A DNA stretch of 64,000 nucleotides from Paenibacillus taihuensis (GCF_003386535.1 NZ_QTTN01000022.1:20777-84776), one strand, 5' to 3'; counted from the stretch's first letter, positions 44,664 to 54,050 are shown. Notes: generated by a model from the letters alone, not told the origin. Translations and numbers: made by a program.

Positions 44664-45967
44664 GAAAACCACTCTCCGGCGCTAGTCTGTTTATCACGAC
44701 GGCGCTTATTGAATTACTCCTGCATTTGCCGCTTGTGCTGATTGTCTATATTTATCGGCCAAACTTCGGCGTTTCACTCGCGGAGATGCTGCTGCTTCTG
44801 CTCGGAACCTACATCATCGGATGGGGAGTGAATTCGCTCATTCGATTCGTAAGAGCGTTCCCGCGGATGCTCGTTGCAGCGGTAATCGGCGGCGTGGCCG
44901 GCATCCTGCTGTATGGTGTTCATTTCGATGGCATCTATTCTGCGGTTTTGCTAGCTGCTGCGGCATTCCGGGGCGGAAGATATGTCATTACGCCTGCGCT
45001 GCTGCGGTTGATTCCGCGGGACTTCGTGCTCGGACTCATGTATTACTTCTTCTGCTCGGTCGTGTTCAGCTTCAAGCCGGAGTTCGATACGTACCGGACG
45101 CTGATGCTTATCTGCGGCTTGTTCACGCTAGTGGTGACACTGTTCCAGACGAACAAAAGCAACGTGAATCGGGAGACGCTGTCAGGCGCTGTAAAGCCGC
45201 TCGTCGAGCCTACAGTAAGGCGTCATAACCGGATTTTCGTCGGGATTACGGCCGTTATCTCGGTATTAATCGTACTCTCGTATCAGCTGCAGGCGATCTT
45301 CGGAGCACTTGGCCATTCCATCGCGGAGATGTTCCGTAACTTGCCGAAAGGCGGGAATGAGAGCGCGCCTCAAACCGGCGGTCAGGAAGCGCCGGCGATT
45401 CCGCCGGAACTCATGAACAAGCCTGCGAAAACGATGCCGCATTGGGTGGACATTGCGCTCTATGTTATCGTTGGCATTGTCGTCTGCTTCTTGCTCTGGC
45501 TTGTAATGCGCCAGCTGAAGCATCTGCCGGAGTGGCTGCGCAACCTGCAATTGAAGCTGAAAGACCTGTTCAGCAGGGACAAAGGGAGCTCGTCCAAAGG
45601 CTACGTCGATCAGGTTGAGCGGATTCACAAATCCCGGAAGCTGAGCGAGCTGTGGCGCGGACGGTCGAAGGAGCCTCGCGTTCGCTGGAAGGACTTGAAG
45701 GACAACGAGTCGCGAGTCCGCTATCTGTACCGGCGGTGGATTGGCAGCGGAGTACGCAAAGGTTATACGTTCAGACCGCATCTGACACCGATCGAAGTGG
45801 CAGCTGAAATCCAGTCACAAGGTCTCATCAATGCAGATGCTTCGGCATCGTCAGAGCTTGTACAAGCGTATCAGCAAGTGAGATATGGCAGCGGCAGAAT
45901 CTCTGATGAGCAGGTGGGACGCCTCGCAGATTCCATGAGCCGCGTTGACGGGCGGAATAAAACATAA
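44660..45967 (+). CDS. multi-pass membrane protein with C-terminal DUF4129-like domain
   Basis: A 435-residue protein: about five to six N-terminal membrane helices, one more near residue 270 (LYVIVGIVVCFLLWLVM), then a cytoplasmic domain ending in VRYLYRRWIGSGVRKGYTFRPHLTPIEVAAEI, typical of DUF4129. In many Firmicutes the third gene is a ~700-residue transglutaminase-like protein; here no transglutaminase Cys-His-Asp core is present. Translationally coupled (ATGA overlap) to the DUF58 gene. Confidence 0.75.
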   Translation: MRKPLSGASLFITTALIELLLHLPLVLIVYIYRPNFGVSLAEMLLLLLGTYIIGWGVNSLIRFVRAFPRMLVAAVIGGVAGILLYGVHFDGIYSAVLLAAAAFRGGRYVITPALLRLIPRDFVLGLMYYFFCSVVFSFKPEFDTYRTLMLICGLFTLVVTLFQTNKSNVNRETLSGAVKPLVEPTVRRHNRIFVGITAVISVLIVLSYQLQAIFGALGHSIAEMFRNLPKGGNESAPQTGGQEAPAIPPELMNKPAKTMPHWVDIALYVIVGIVVCFLLWLVMRQLKHLPEWLRNLQLKLKDLFSRDKGSSSKGYVDQVERIHKSRKLSELWRGRSKEPRVRWKDLKDNESRVRYLYRRWIGSGVRKGYTFRPHLTPIEVAAEIQSQGLINADASASSELVQAYQQVRYGSGRISDEQVGRLADSMSRVDGRNKT

Positions 45968-46037
45968 TGTTCCAGCGGTTCGGGCATCCTACTTGCGGAC
46001 AACAATATTTGGTTACGCAGGGGAGGATTTGCGGAAA

Positions 46038-46376
46038 ATGGATATGCAAGGCGGACAACCGATCAATAGCCAGCAGCTCAGCTATGAACAGTTTCAGGCG
46101 CAGGTGCGACAGCGTGAACAGCAAGAACAGCGGCAGGCGCAGGAAGCGCTGAAGCGTGTTGGGCTCGATCCGAAATCTCAACAGGTTCAGCAAGTCATTC
46201 AGCAGCTTAATGGCATCGAACGCGAGCTGCAGCAAGCGGAGAATCAGCTGCAAATGCAAATGGATGCGCAGCGCCGCCAGATCAAGCTGCTCCAGCAGAA
46301 GATTCAGCACGCAGTAGCTCACATTCAAGGTATCGGCTCGAATTCGAATTCAGTATCAAATTCATATCGGCAATAA
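46038..46376 (+). CDS. small coiled-coil hypothetical protein, 112 residues
   Basis: Almost entirely helical and Gln/Glu-rich, with heptads through QLSYEQFQAQVRQREQQEQR and LNGIERELQQAENQLQMQ, so a coiled coil is likely. No cysteine or membrane helix. I name no function. ATG 46038 follows GGGGAGG and the gene sits 70 bases after the DUF4129 gene, perhaps the last of that operon, with a terminator following. Confidence 0.7.
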   Translation: MDMQGGQPINSQQLSYEQFQAQVRQREQQEQRQAQEALKRVGLDPKSQQVQQVIQQLNGIERELQQAENQLQMQMDAQRRQIKLLQQKIQHAVAHIQGIGSNSNSVSNSYRQ

Positions 46377-46395
46377 CGCCGATTGTCTGATTGGA

Positions 46396-46442
46396 GAAGC
46401 CCTTCTCGCGGTCCTGTTCGGATCTGAACGAGAGGGGCTTTT
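46396..46442 (+). terminator. terminator of the MoxR cluster
   Basis: AAGCCCTTCTCG (46397-46408) pairs with CGAGAGGGGCTT (46429-46440), T-rich tail. Confidence 0.8.
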
Positions 46443-46467
46443 ATTCTGGACTCGTTTGTTAATTATA

Positions 46468-46521
46468 TGTTATGTAAATTAACATAAAAGTCTTGAAACT
46501 GGTCTCAAACCGATTTATTAT
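46468..46521 (+). promoter_or_regulatory. GlnR/TnrA-type box upstream of a sigma-A promoter
   Basis: TGTTATGTAAATTAACA at 46468-46484 exactly fits the 17-base consensus TGTNA-N7-TNACA. Downstream are TTGAAA (46493-46498), a 17-base spacer and TATTAT (46516-46521). The box centre lies about 52 bases before the expected transcription start, the position at which TnrA activates in B. subtilis. It would respond to nitrogen limitation. Confidence 0.65.
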
Positions 46522-46625
46522 GTAATATAATATAACATTAAACTCTGGACGCAGTTTGCTGCCGGTCATTCCTGAGTCTTAACCAAAGAGTTTGTTTGCA
46601 AAGTAGTGAAAAAGGGAGGATGCAT

Positions 46626-47270
46626 ATGAGAATCGGCTGCATTTATTTGGCGGCGGGCTCAAGCACTCGGATGGGAGAGCCGAAGCTGCCGCTGGAGCTG
46701 GCGCCTGGTGTCACTGTCGGGAACCAAGGCTTGCAAGAGCTCCGCTACTGCGGGTTCCATAAGCTTACCGTTGTTGTAAGGCCGGATGATCCGCTGCTGT
46801 GGCTATGCGACCGCAATCGGAAGGAACGTAATGCCGCGCTTCCGAAGTTTCGCATCACGCCGTGCAAGGATGCGGGCAAAGGGATGTCCTATTCGCTCCG
46901 AAGCGGCCTCATCTCACTTCTGCCAGAGAAGCTGGATGCGGTGCTGGTCACTCTTGCGGATCAGCCTTTCATCTCCGCCTCACTTCTGAAGAGGCTTGTA
47001 TATGTATACCGCGAGGACCCATCGGTGCACTATGTCGCAAGCGGTTACGGAGAGTCCGTAGGAACGCCGCTCATTCTGAACAAATCGTTGTTCCCGCAGC
47101 TGTTGGAGCTTGATGGAGATAAAGGAGCCAGACATATTTTGAAATCGCCGGATTATGTAGGGAAAGTCGTTCGGTATGCGGCCGAATGGACGTTCATGGA
47201 CATTGATACACATGAGGAACTCGAAGAGGCACGGCAGCTGTGGTCGCAGCGACAAATGAATGTCAAATAA
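46626..47270 (+). CDS. MocA-like nucleotidyltransferase (PucB-type)
   Basis: A 214-residue NTP-transferase: CIYLAAGSSTRMGEPKLPLEL is the nucleotide-binding signature and LVTLADQPFISASLLKRL the metal-binding Asp region. MocA-type enzymes make molybdopterin cytosine dinucleotide for xanthine-dehydrogenase-like enzymes; PucB serves that role in purine catabolism. No dehydrogenase is next to it. Start 46626 is preferred over 46620, which abuts the site AGGGAGG. The downstream gene is an OHCU decarboxylase remnant, supporting a purine link. Confidence 0.75.
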   Translation: MRIGCIYLAAGSSTRMGEPKLPLELAPGVTVGNQGLQELRYCGFHKLTVVVRPDDPLLWLCDRNRKERNAALPKFRITPCKDAGKGMSYSLRSGLISLLPEKLDAVLVTLADQPFISASLLKRLVYVYREDPSVHYVASGYGESVGTPLILNKSLFPQLLELDGDKGARHILKSPDYVGKVVRYAAEWTFMDIDTHEELEEARQLWSQRQMNVK

Positions 47271-47286
47271 GGGAGGGACTGACGTC

Positions 47287-47547
47287 ATGAGCGAGCGGCT
47301 TCAGCTCTGGCAGTTGAATACGATGAGCCGTGAGCTGTTCGTGAGGCAGCTCGGCGGAATAATGGAGCAATCGCCATGGGTGGCGGAGCGGGCTTGGGGC
47401 ATGCGGCCTTTCCATTCGTTAATGGAGCTGCATGAAGCGATGATGCAGGTGGTGAAGGAAGCGCCGGAGGAGCAAATTTCTCGGCAAGCAATGGCTGAGC
47501 TTCAGAAGATTACTTGGTCGCGCATCCAAGAGAGCATCGAAGAATAA
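47287..47547 (+). CDS. OHCU decarboxylase remnant with in-frame internal deletion, 86 residues
   Basis: The first ~58 residues match the N-terminal helix bundle of 2-oxo-4-hydroxy-4-carboxy-5-ureidoimidazoline decarboxylase (FVRQLGGIMEQSPWVAERAW, then RPFHSLMELHEAMMQVVKEA). The last ~22 residues (AMAELQKITWSRIQESI) match the family's final helix. The middle, which carries the catalytic HPDL-type histidine, is missing; the usual length is near 165. The reading frame is intact and the ribosome site (AAGGGAGGG) is good. It is probably inactive as an enzyme. Confidence 0.6.
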   Translation: MSERLQLWQLNTMSRELFVRQLGGIMEQSPWVAERAWGMRPFHSLMELHEAMMQVVKEAPEEQISRQAMAELQKITWSRIQESIEE

Positions 47548-47631
47548 ATGATGAGCTGTGGCTGGTTTTGCATTCCAGCTGGCGGAGTGGTAGAATATTT
47601 TACCAACAACCATGCAGGGAGTGCATAACTT

Positions 47632-47841
47632 TTGACAGATCAGCCAACTAACGAGGTTCACCCATACTATCAGCATGCGATTGAGGCTTTCAAGCTGCTG
47701 CCTGCCGCGACAGACGGACTCGTACAGCTTCGAGAAGCGTTCGAAGCATCCAAAGAGGATTTCCTCGCGATCGAGCTTAAACATATGATTGCAAGACTGG
47801 AAGAGATCAAAGCGTTGTTCTCCAGCGGTCCGCAGGGCTAG
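47632..47841 (+). CDS. hypothetical protein, 69 residues
   Basis: A small helical protein (YYQHAIEAFKLLPAATDGLVQ, then EASKEDFLAIELKHMIARLEEI). TTG start at 47632 behind GCAGGGAGTG. No family recognised. It follows the remnant decarboxylase by 84 bases and may have its own transcription. The 187 bases after it (47842-48028) hold no clear feature. Confidence 0.55.
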   Translation: MTDQPTNEVHPYYQHAIEAFKLLPAATDGLVQLREAFEASKEDFLAIELKHMIARLEEIKALFSSGPQG

Positions 47842-48028
47842 GCTGCAAACAGCAAGCTCTGGAGCCGTAATAATGACAAGAGCGCAACGCGCGTGAGTTC
47901 ACGGCGGGTTCTTTCCTGTGTTTGCGTAAGTGTGGTCAATCTACCAATTAGGCCTAGTGAGTTGTCTCGCGCCTTTTACTCTAGCAGTTCATACGATGGA
48001 GGTATGGAAGAGTAGAGGAGGCGTCCCT

Positions 48029-49387
48029 ATGCCGATCTTGGATACAGGGCTGCTCGTAAATCGGGAAGCAAGGCGCACCGTATCAGTGACCATTCATGTG
48101 ATGAATCGAGGTAGACAGCAGGCAACGGCCGGTATTCAAATTTATTCGGCGGTCTCACCGCAAAGCAAGCAGAGCGAGTCGACGGAAGGAGAGGGCGAGA
48201 GCATAAGTATACGCAATAGCGGCTACGGGCGGATTCAGATGGAGCGTTCAGCACTCATCCAGCTTGGGTCCGAGCAGAAATCGGATTGCACGTACACGTT
48301 GAAGCATGACGTCAGTCGGTTGCCCCTATATGGGGTGCGCATTACGACGACAGGGCTGGCGGCAGGAGAAGTCATTGCGGCGGTCGCGGAGCATGATGAG
48401 CATGGCGAGCTCATTGCGCAGCATCAAGTTACGGCTGCGGGCAGTTACATGGATGAAATGACGCATGCTTATGTTGCGAATCATACGCAGCATTCCATAA
48501 CGGTCATTCAAACAGCAACACATAGTCGCATCGCGACAATAACGCTGCCTGCGGGGAGCAGTCCGCGATCGCTTGATTTCACGCCGGACGGGCGCGAGGT
48601 GTACGTAATTTGCCAAGGGGACAAAATCGTCCGTGTCATCGATACGTTAACCCACGAAGTGACCGGTCTGTTCATGTTCCCGCAAGGTGCTGTGCCGATT
48701 GCTGTTGCAGTTGCGAAGCATGCTTCGATGGCGTTCATTACGACGCTGGTCGAAGACTATATGATCATCGTGGACACAGCCACAAGGTCGCTTGTTAAGC
48801 TGGTTTCGCTCCCCAAAGGCAGCGATCCGGTTCATATGGCGATTGCGCCGGATGGGAAGCGGGTGTACTGCTGTCTCATCAATAAAGGAGTAATCGCGAT
48901 ACTCGACACGGTGAAGCAGACGCTGCTGCCGATGATTAAGCTGCCAAGTGGAGCGAAGCCCTCATCCATCGCGATTACGCCAGATGGTACACTTGCGTAC
49001 GTGACGGATGTGCATCACGATCGCATCTATGTGATCCGGCTCAGTTTGAACACGCTGCTGACAACCATTAAGCTGGATTCTGGCGCAGATCCGCAGAAGC
49101 TGGTCATTACTCCAGATGGCGCACTCGCTTATGTGGCCGCACGCGGCGGGGATGAGGTAACGGTCATCAATCTGTCCCGGAACGAGATCCTGACTCAAAT
49201 TGAGCTGCCAGGCGGCAGCAACGCAAGCGATGTTGCGATTACGCCAGACGGCACGAAGGTGTACGTGACGATTCTCACCTTCGGCTATGTTGCGGCAATT
49301 GAGGTAGCGAGCCAGCTGCCGATCGCGATCCTGCCGACAGGCAGCTTCCCGTCCGGCATCGCCATCTCGCCAATCTTGCTTCATTAA
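48029..49387 (+). CDS. YVTN-type beta-propeller protein with N-terminal domain
   Basis: A 452-residue protein. The first ~150 residues form an uncharacterised beta-rich domain. From about 155 onward there are six to seven ~42-residue propeller blades marked by repeats such as ITPDGTLAYVTDVHHDRIYVI, ITPDGALAYVAARGG and ITPDGTKVYVTILTFG. Such YVTN repeats occur in surface or cell-wall proteins, but no signal peptide is evident with ATG 48029 (behind AGAGGAGG). An in-frame start at 47930 would add a hydrophobic stretch (YQLGLVSCLAPFTLAV). Confidence 0.78.
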   Translation: MPILDTGLLVNREARRTVSVTIHVMNRGRQQATAGIQIYSAVSPQSKQSESTEGEGESISIRNSGYGRIQMERSALIQLGSEQKSDCTYTLKHDVSRLPLYGVRITTTGLAAGEVIAAVAEHDEHGELIAQHQVTAAGSYMDEMTHAYVANHTQHSITVIQTATHSRIATITLPAGSSPRSLDFTPDGREVYVICQGDKIVRVIDTLTHEVTGLFMFPQGAVPIAVAVAKHASMAFITTLVEDYMIIVDTATRSLVKLVSLPKGSDPVHMAIAPDGKRVYCCLINKGVIAILDTVKQTLLPMIKLPSGAKPSSIAITPDGTLAYVTDVHHDRIYVIRLSLNTLLTTIKLDSGADPQKLVITPDGALAYVAARGGDEVTVINLSRNEILTQIELPGGSNASDVAITPDGTKVYVTILTFGYVAAIEVASQLPIAILPTGSFPSGIAISPILLH

Positions 49388-49393
49388 CAAGAA

Positions 49394-49442
49394 GAAGCCG
49401 CTGAAATCGAGGTGCGAGCACCCCGATTTCAGCGGCTTCGTT
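49394..49442. terminator. bidirectional terminator
   Basis: GAAGCCGCTGAAATCG (49394-49409) and its exact reverse complement (49424-49439) lie between convergent genes. Confidence 0.85.
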
Positions 49443-49443
49443 A

Positions 49444-50214
49444 TTACAGCGGCAGCCATTCCAGCACACGCTGGATTTGCTTATCCCAATAGCCCCACTC
49501 ATGCTCGCCGGGGCCTTCTTCATACGCGAGCGGCAAGCCAAGCTGCTTCGCATGCTCTCGGAAACGGATATTATCCTCATATAAGAAATCTTCCGTTCCG
49601 CAGCATTGGTATAATAGCGGTATGGATGAATCAGATTGCACCAATGTATCTGCCGCGAGGAATAGATTATTCGGCACTTCATTAGCTCCATTGCCCGCGC
49701 CGAAGATCTGGTTCGCTAGATCCGGCATGCGAGCAGCAAGCTTGGCCGCATCAAGCGCGCCGGACAAGCTTGCTGCAGCCGCATATTGGTCCGGCTTGTT
49801 CAACGCCAGCTTAAACGCGCCGTAGCCGCCCATGGACAAGCCCGCGACGAAGTTGTCCTCTCTGCGGTCCGACAACGGGAAGAAGGAACGCGCAATCGCT
49901 GGCAGCTCCTCGCTGATGAACGTCCAATAGTTGCCGCCGGCAGCCATGTCGGCATAGTAGCTGCGGTGAACGGCAGGCATGACAACCGCGATGCCGAGCG
50001 AAGAGACGTAACGTTCGATCGAAGTGCGGCGAAGCCAGATGGAGTGATCGTCGGAGAGGCCGTGAAGCAAATAAAGCGTCTTATGCTTGGCCTGAGCATG
50101 ACCGGCCTTGGAGTCCATTCCGATTTGAGAAGGGGCCGATTGCGGCAAAATAACGTTCATCGATGAGGAAAGTCCGAGCGTTTCCGAGAAGAAATCACAT
50201 TGAATTAGTGCCAT
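49444..50214 (-). CDS. EstA/tributyrin-esterase-like alpha/beta-hydrolase
   Basis: A 256-residue esterase of the S-formylglutathione hydrolase/EstA group: [31 protein letters not shown], nucleophile elbow [14 protein letters not shown] and late [13 protein letters not shown] with the catalytic His. It likely acts on short-chain esters in the cytoplasm. The neighbouring divergent gene is a serine hydrolase. The ribosome site AGGAGG is about 14 bases before the ATG, a little far. Confidence 0.82.
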   Translation of the reverse strand: MALIQCDFFSETLGLSSSMNVILPQSAPSQIGMDSKAGHAQAKHKTLYLLHGLSDDHSIWLRRTSIERYVSSLGIAVVMPAVHRSYYADMAAGGNYWTFISEELPAIARSFFPLSDRREDNFVAGLSMGGYGAFKLALNKPDQYAAAASLSGALDAAKLAARMPDLANQIFGAGNGANEVPNNLFLAADTLVQSDSSIPLLYQCCGTEDFLYEDNIRFREHAKQLGLPLAYEEGPGEHEWGYWDKQIQRVLEWLPL

Positions 50215-50307
50215 AATGGATGGTAGCGCCTCCTAGACGGATATAAGTTCACCTTTATTTTACACACTTTGGAAACACACTTAAACAAATAAGCGAGGAC
50301 CGCACGC

Positions 50308-51279
50308 ATGAAGCTGATATCAACGGGTGCCCCGCAAGGCATCCTGAACGACGAACTGCTTAAACAGCTGCACAATTGGAAAATCAAAGACGTCGTCGCC
50401 CTGCAAGGCGGGGCATCAATCTGGGAATGGCATGACAAAGGGGGAGATCGCATCGGCGCAGTCTATTCCTGCACGAAGAGCATCTTGTCCGCGCTGATCG
50501 GCATCGCCCTTGAGCAAGGCTTGATCGACAGTATTGAAACGCCGGTCAGCCGTTACTTCCCAGAGCTCGCCTCATCTGAGGACGAACGGAAACGCGAGAT
50601 TCGCATCAAGCACCTGCTGACGATGACCTCCGGCATCGAGTGGCCGGAATTCGATAAGCCGTACTGGCAGATGAAACGTGTAGACGACGCGGTATCGTTC
50701 GTGCTCTCGCAGCCGATGGAGCATGAACCGGGCGATGCCTTCGCATATAACTCAGGCGGTTCGCATCTGTTATCGGCGATTTTGACGCAGGTGACAGGAA
50801 TGTCGACGTACGAATATGCGGATCGGATGTTGTTCAAGAAGCTTGGATTCCGAAAACCGAAATGGAACAGTGACGCCGCAGGCATCTTCGAAGGGGGAGT
50901 AGGGCTGCATATGACGGTGGCGGATATGGCGAAGTTCGGTCAATTGTACCTGCAAGGCGGGAAATGGGAAGGCGAGCAAGTGGTTCCTGAAGCGTGGGTA
51001 GCGACATCGACGGCGGCCCATCATAAAGGCTTCTCGCACTACGAACCGCCTATATTCGGGGAGTACGGCTACCACTGGTGGGTTTCCTCGCAGGCGCATA
51101 ACCGCGTGATCGACTTCTTTTTTGCCAAAGGATACGGGGGTCAATATATTGCCGTTGTGCCGTCGCTCGAGCTCGCAGTCGCGATACGCAAAGAGCCGGA
51201 AGGGAAGAGCAGCGCCATCTATGCCAAGCAGCTTCTTCTCGAAACCATCGTGCCCTTCTGTTCATCTTCCGTTCATTAA
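50308..51279 (+). CDS. serine hydrolase, beta-lactamase/DD-peptidase-like (class C fold)
   Basis: A 323-residue protein with the SxxK motif SCTK (YSCTKSILSALIG), the YNS second motif (AYNSGGSHLLSAI) and a late GYGGQYIAVVP. These match class C beta-lactamase-like esterases and peptidases. There is no signal peptide, so it is likely a cytoplasmic esterase. It is divergent from the esterase at 49444 and precedes an ABC exporter. Confidence 0.82.
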   Translation: MKLISTGAPQGILNDELLKQLHNWKIKDVVALQGGASIWEWHDKGGDRIGAVYSCTKSILSALIGIALEQGLIDSIETPVSRYFPELASSEDERKREIRIKHLLTMTSGIEWPEFDKPYWQMKRVDDAVSFVLSQPMEHEPGDAFAYNSGGSHLLSAILTQVTGMSTYEYADRMLFKKLGFRKPKWNSDAAGIFEGGVGLHMTVADMAKFGQLYLQGGKWEGEQVVPEAWVATSTAAHHKGFSHYEPPIFGEYGYHWWVSSQAHNRVIDFFFAKGYGGQYIAVVPSLELAVAIRKEPEGKSSAIYAKQLLLETIVPFCSSSVH

Positions 51280-51332
51280 GCGATGCTATTCTTTCACTCA
51301 TCACCTCTAGTGGGAAAGGTAAGGATGACATC

Positions 51333-53090
51333 ATGGAAGAGAAAGAACAACAAGGAAATTGGAAGCAGCTGGTTCGGCTGATCGCTAGGACGAAGCCGTC
51401 GAAGGCCATGCTGATTACTGCGATATTGATGAGCTTGGCAGGAACGGGAGTATCGCTCCTCATCCCGCTATTTACGAAAAATCTCGTCGACGGATTTTCG
51501 CTGAGCAATTTGAGCTGGAAGCAGCTAACGGTGTTCGGTGGCGTGTTTGTATTGCAAGCGGTCGTGAGCGGCTTTGCCAGTTTCATGCTGAACGTATCCG
51601 GGCAGAGAATTGTGGCGAATTTGCGAGACCGGTTATGGAAGAAGCTGCTGGTGCTCCCGATTCCGTACTACGATAGCAACCGGACGGGCGAGACGATTAG
51701 CCGTATGACTAACGACACCGGCATCGTGAAGCAGCTTATTGCTGAGAATCTCACGAGCTTCTTGTCCGGCATTATTAGCGTGATCGGATCGGTCATCGTC
51801 TTGTTCTATATGGATTGGCAGATGACTTCTGTCATGCTCGGCGTAATCCCGATCGCAGCGTTATTCATGGTACCGCTTGGCAGACAGATGTACCACATCT
51901 CCAAAGGGCTGCAGAAGGAAACGGCATCGTTTACGACCACCTTAACGCAGGTGCTGTCAGAAGTGCGCCTTGTAAAATCGATGAATGCAGAACGTAGAGA
52001 GTATGCAGCGGGCAATAAGTGGATTAAAAGCTTGTATCAGTTTGGAGTCAAGGAAGCGAAGATTCAGGCGTTAATTGCTCCGCTTATCTACTTCGTTATG
52101 ATGATGCTGCTTGTTGTCATCGTTGGGTATGGCGGTATGCGTGTTTCCTCTGGCGCACTTAGTGCAGGTGAGCTCGTCGCATTCATCCTCTATTTGATCC
52201 AAATCGTAATGCCGATGACGCAGATTACGACGTTCTTCACGCAGTTCAAGAAAACAGTCGGTGCGACTGAGCGGATCGGCTCCATCCTCGATTCGCCTGA
52301 AGAGGATCACTCTGTAGGCAAACCGGTTGGTGAAGGGGCTAAGGCCATTACAATCCATGATTTGAGCTTTGGGTATGGCAATGGTGAACCTGTGCTGACG
52401 AATCTCGATTTCCGTGTCGAGCCTGGCACAGTGACGGCGATCGTCGGACCAAGCGGCGGCGGCAAAACAACGCTGTTCTCGCTGCTGGAGCGTTACTACG
52501 AACCGACCGGAGGCACGATCAAGTATGGCAACGAGGCGATCGACAGCTTCAACCTTCGCGAGTGGCGCAGCCAGTTTGGGTACGTGTCACAAGAGAGTCC
52601 TCTAATTGCAGGGACGATCCGCGAAAATATCTGCTACGGTATCGAGCACGAAGTGGACGATGCAGAACTTGTGAAGGCGGCGGAGATGGCATACGCACAC
52701 AACTTTATTAGTGAGCTGCCAGAGGGTTATGATACAGAGGTTGGCGAGCGCGGCATTAAACTGTCGGGCGGCCAGCGGCAGCGGATTGCAATCGCGAGAG
52801 CGCTGCTCCGCGATCCGAAGATACTGATGCTCGACGAAGCGACGTCAGCGCTGGACAGCAAGTCCGAGGTCGTTGTGCAGGAAGCGCTGAAGAATCTGAT
52901 GGCGGGCCGCACGACGCTCGTTATCGCACACCGGCTGTCAACGGTCGTCGACGCGGATCAAATTATTTTTGTGGAGAAAGGCAAGCTGACGGGAAGCGGT
53001 ACGCATGATGAGCTGCTGGCAACGCATCCGCTATATCGCGAGTTCGCAACGCAGCAATTACGATTACAAGTTGCAGAAGTCGGAGAATAA
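51333..53090 (+). CDS. ABC exporter, BmrA-like homodimeric type
   Basis: A 585-residue half-transporter with six helices, Walker A GPSGGGKTT, LSGGQRQRIAIARAL, Walker B ILMLDEATSALD and switch His (VIAHRLSTV), all canonical, so it can act as a homodimer. Length matches BmrA (YvcC). Unlike the heterodimer at 36853, it has no degenerate site. It probably expels amphiphilic drugs or lipids. The ATG follows GGTAAGG. Confidence 0.85.
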   Translation: MEEKEQQGNWKQLVRLIARTKPSKAMLITAILMSLAGTGVSLLIPLFTKNLVDGFSLSNLSWKQLTVFGGVFVLQAVVSGFASFMLNVSGQRIVANLRDRLWKKLLVLPIPYYDSNRTGETISRMTNDTGIVKQLIAENLTSFLSGIISVIGSVIVLFYMDWQMTSVMLGVIPIAALFMVPLGRQMYHISKGLQKETASFTTTLTQVLSEVRLVKSMNAERREYAAGNKWIKSLYQFGVKEAKIQALIAPLIYFVMMMLLVVIVGYGGMRVSSGALSAGELVAFILYLIQIVMPMTQITTFFTQFKKTVGATERIGSILDSPEEDHSVGKPVGEGAKAITIHDLSFGYGNGEPVLTNLDFRVEPGTVTAIVGPSGGGKTTLFSLLERYYEPTGGTIKYGNEAIDSFNLREWRSQFGYVSQESPLIAGTIRENICYGIEHEVDDAELVKAAEMAYAHNFISELPEGYDTEVGERGIKLSGGQRQRIAIARALLRDPKILMLDEATSALDSKSEVVVQEALKNLMAGRTTLVIAHRLSTVVDADQIIFVEKGKLTGSGTHDELLATHPLYREFATQQLRLQVAEVGE

Positions 53091-53173
53091 GCGTAGTCTT
53101 GTCGGACAACCAAAGTGTATAGTGGAATGTGCACCAAATTATAACGGTATTAGACTTTAGGAGGAACAAGCTC

Positions 53174-53977
53174 TTGCAAACGAAATTTTTGAAACCTCTA
53201 TGGGGAATGGAAGGCACATACCGCGAGATGTTTACCCGCATTAAAGCAGCAGGCTTTGACGGAATCGAAACACCGATGCCGGATGCGGCTGAAGAATCGG
53301 AGTTTAAAGAGCTTCTTCAAGAATTCGGTCTTGACTTTGTACCGCAAATCTTCACAGGCGGACCTGACCACGCTGCAAGCTTCGCCGAGCAGGTCGAGCG
53401 CGCAGTATCCTTCAAGCCGCTGTTCGTAAACTCGCACAGCGCACGTGATTCGATGACATTTGAACAGCAAGTGGACTTCTTCGAGAAGGCACTTCAAGTT
53501 GAACGTTCGACTGGCCTGATGGTCGGTCATGAAACACACCGTCAGCGCGCGATGTTCACGCCTTGGACGACAGCTCGTTTGCTCGAAGCATTGCCTGAGC
53601 TGAAGCTGACTGCGGATTTCAGCCACTGGACATGTGTATGTGAATCGCATCTGGAAGAGAATCAAGCAGATATCGCGCTTGCCGTTTCCCGTACGCTGCA
53701 CATTCATGCTCGCGTCGGTTACGCAGAAGGCCCGCAAGTTCCGGATCCATCCGCGCCGGAATATGCAACAGAAGTTGCGCTGTTCGAAGGCTGGTGGAAG
53801 CAAATGATTGAGGCTCGTGCCGCGCAAGGTCAACAGTTCGCTTATGTTGCGCCTGAATTCGGCCCTCCAGGCTACCTGCACACATTGCCGCATACGAACG
53901 TGCCGGTTGCAGACCTGTGGGAAGTAAACGACTGGATCTACAGACGTTTCCGTGAAAATGTAAAGCAGTGGGTTTAA
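53174..53977 (+). CDS. sugar phosphate isomerase/epimerase-type TIM barrel
   Basis: A 267-residue AP-endonuclease-2-like barrel: MFTRIKAAGFDGIETPMPDA, VNSHSARDSMTFE, LMVGHETHRQRAMF, LTADFSHWTCVCE and HIHARVGYAEGPQVPDP carry the metal-binding residues. Such proteins isomerise or epimerise sugars. TTG 53174 is chosen because AGGAGG lies just before it; an upstream ATG at 53129 precedes that site. Monocistronic with a terminator. Confidence 0.8.
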   Translation: MQTKFLKPLWGMEGTYREMFTRIKAAGFDGIETPMPDAAEESEFKELLQEFGLDFVPQIFTGGPDHAASFAEQVERAVSFKPLFVNSHSARDSMTFEQQVDFFEKALQVERSTGLMVGHETHRQRAMFTPWTTARLLEALPELKLTADFSHWTCVCESHLEENQADIALAVSRTLHIHARVGYAEGPQVPDPSAPEYATEVALFEGWWKQMIEARAAQGQQFAYVAPEFGPPGYLHTLPHTNVPVADLWEVNDWIYRRFRENVKQWV

Positions 53978-54050
53978 TCGAAATCGAGAAAACCCATTCT
54001 CACTGATAATTATTATCACTGTTGGCTATACTACGGTATAGAGGGACAGG

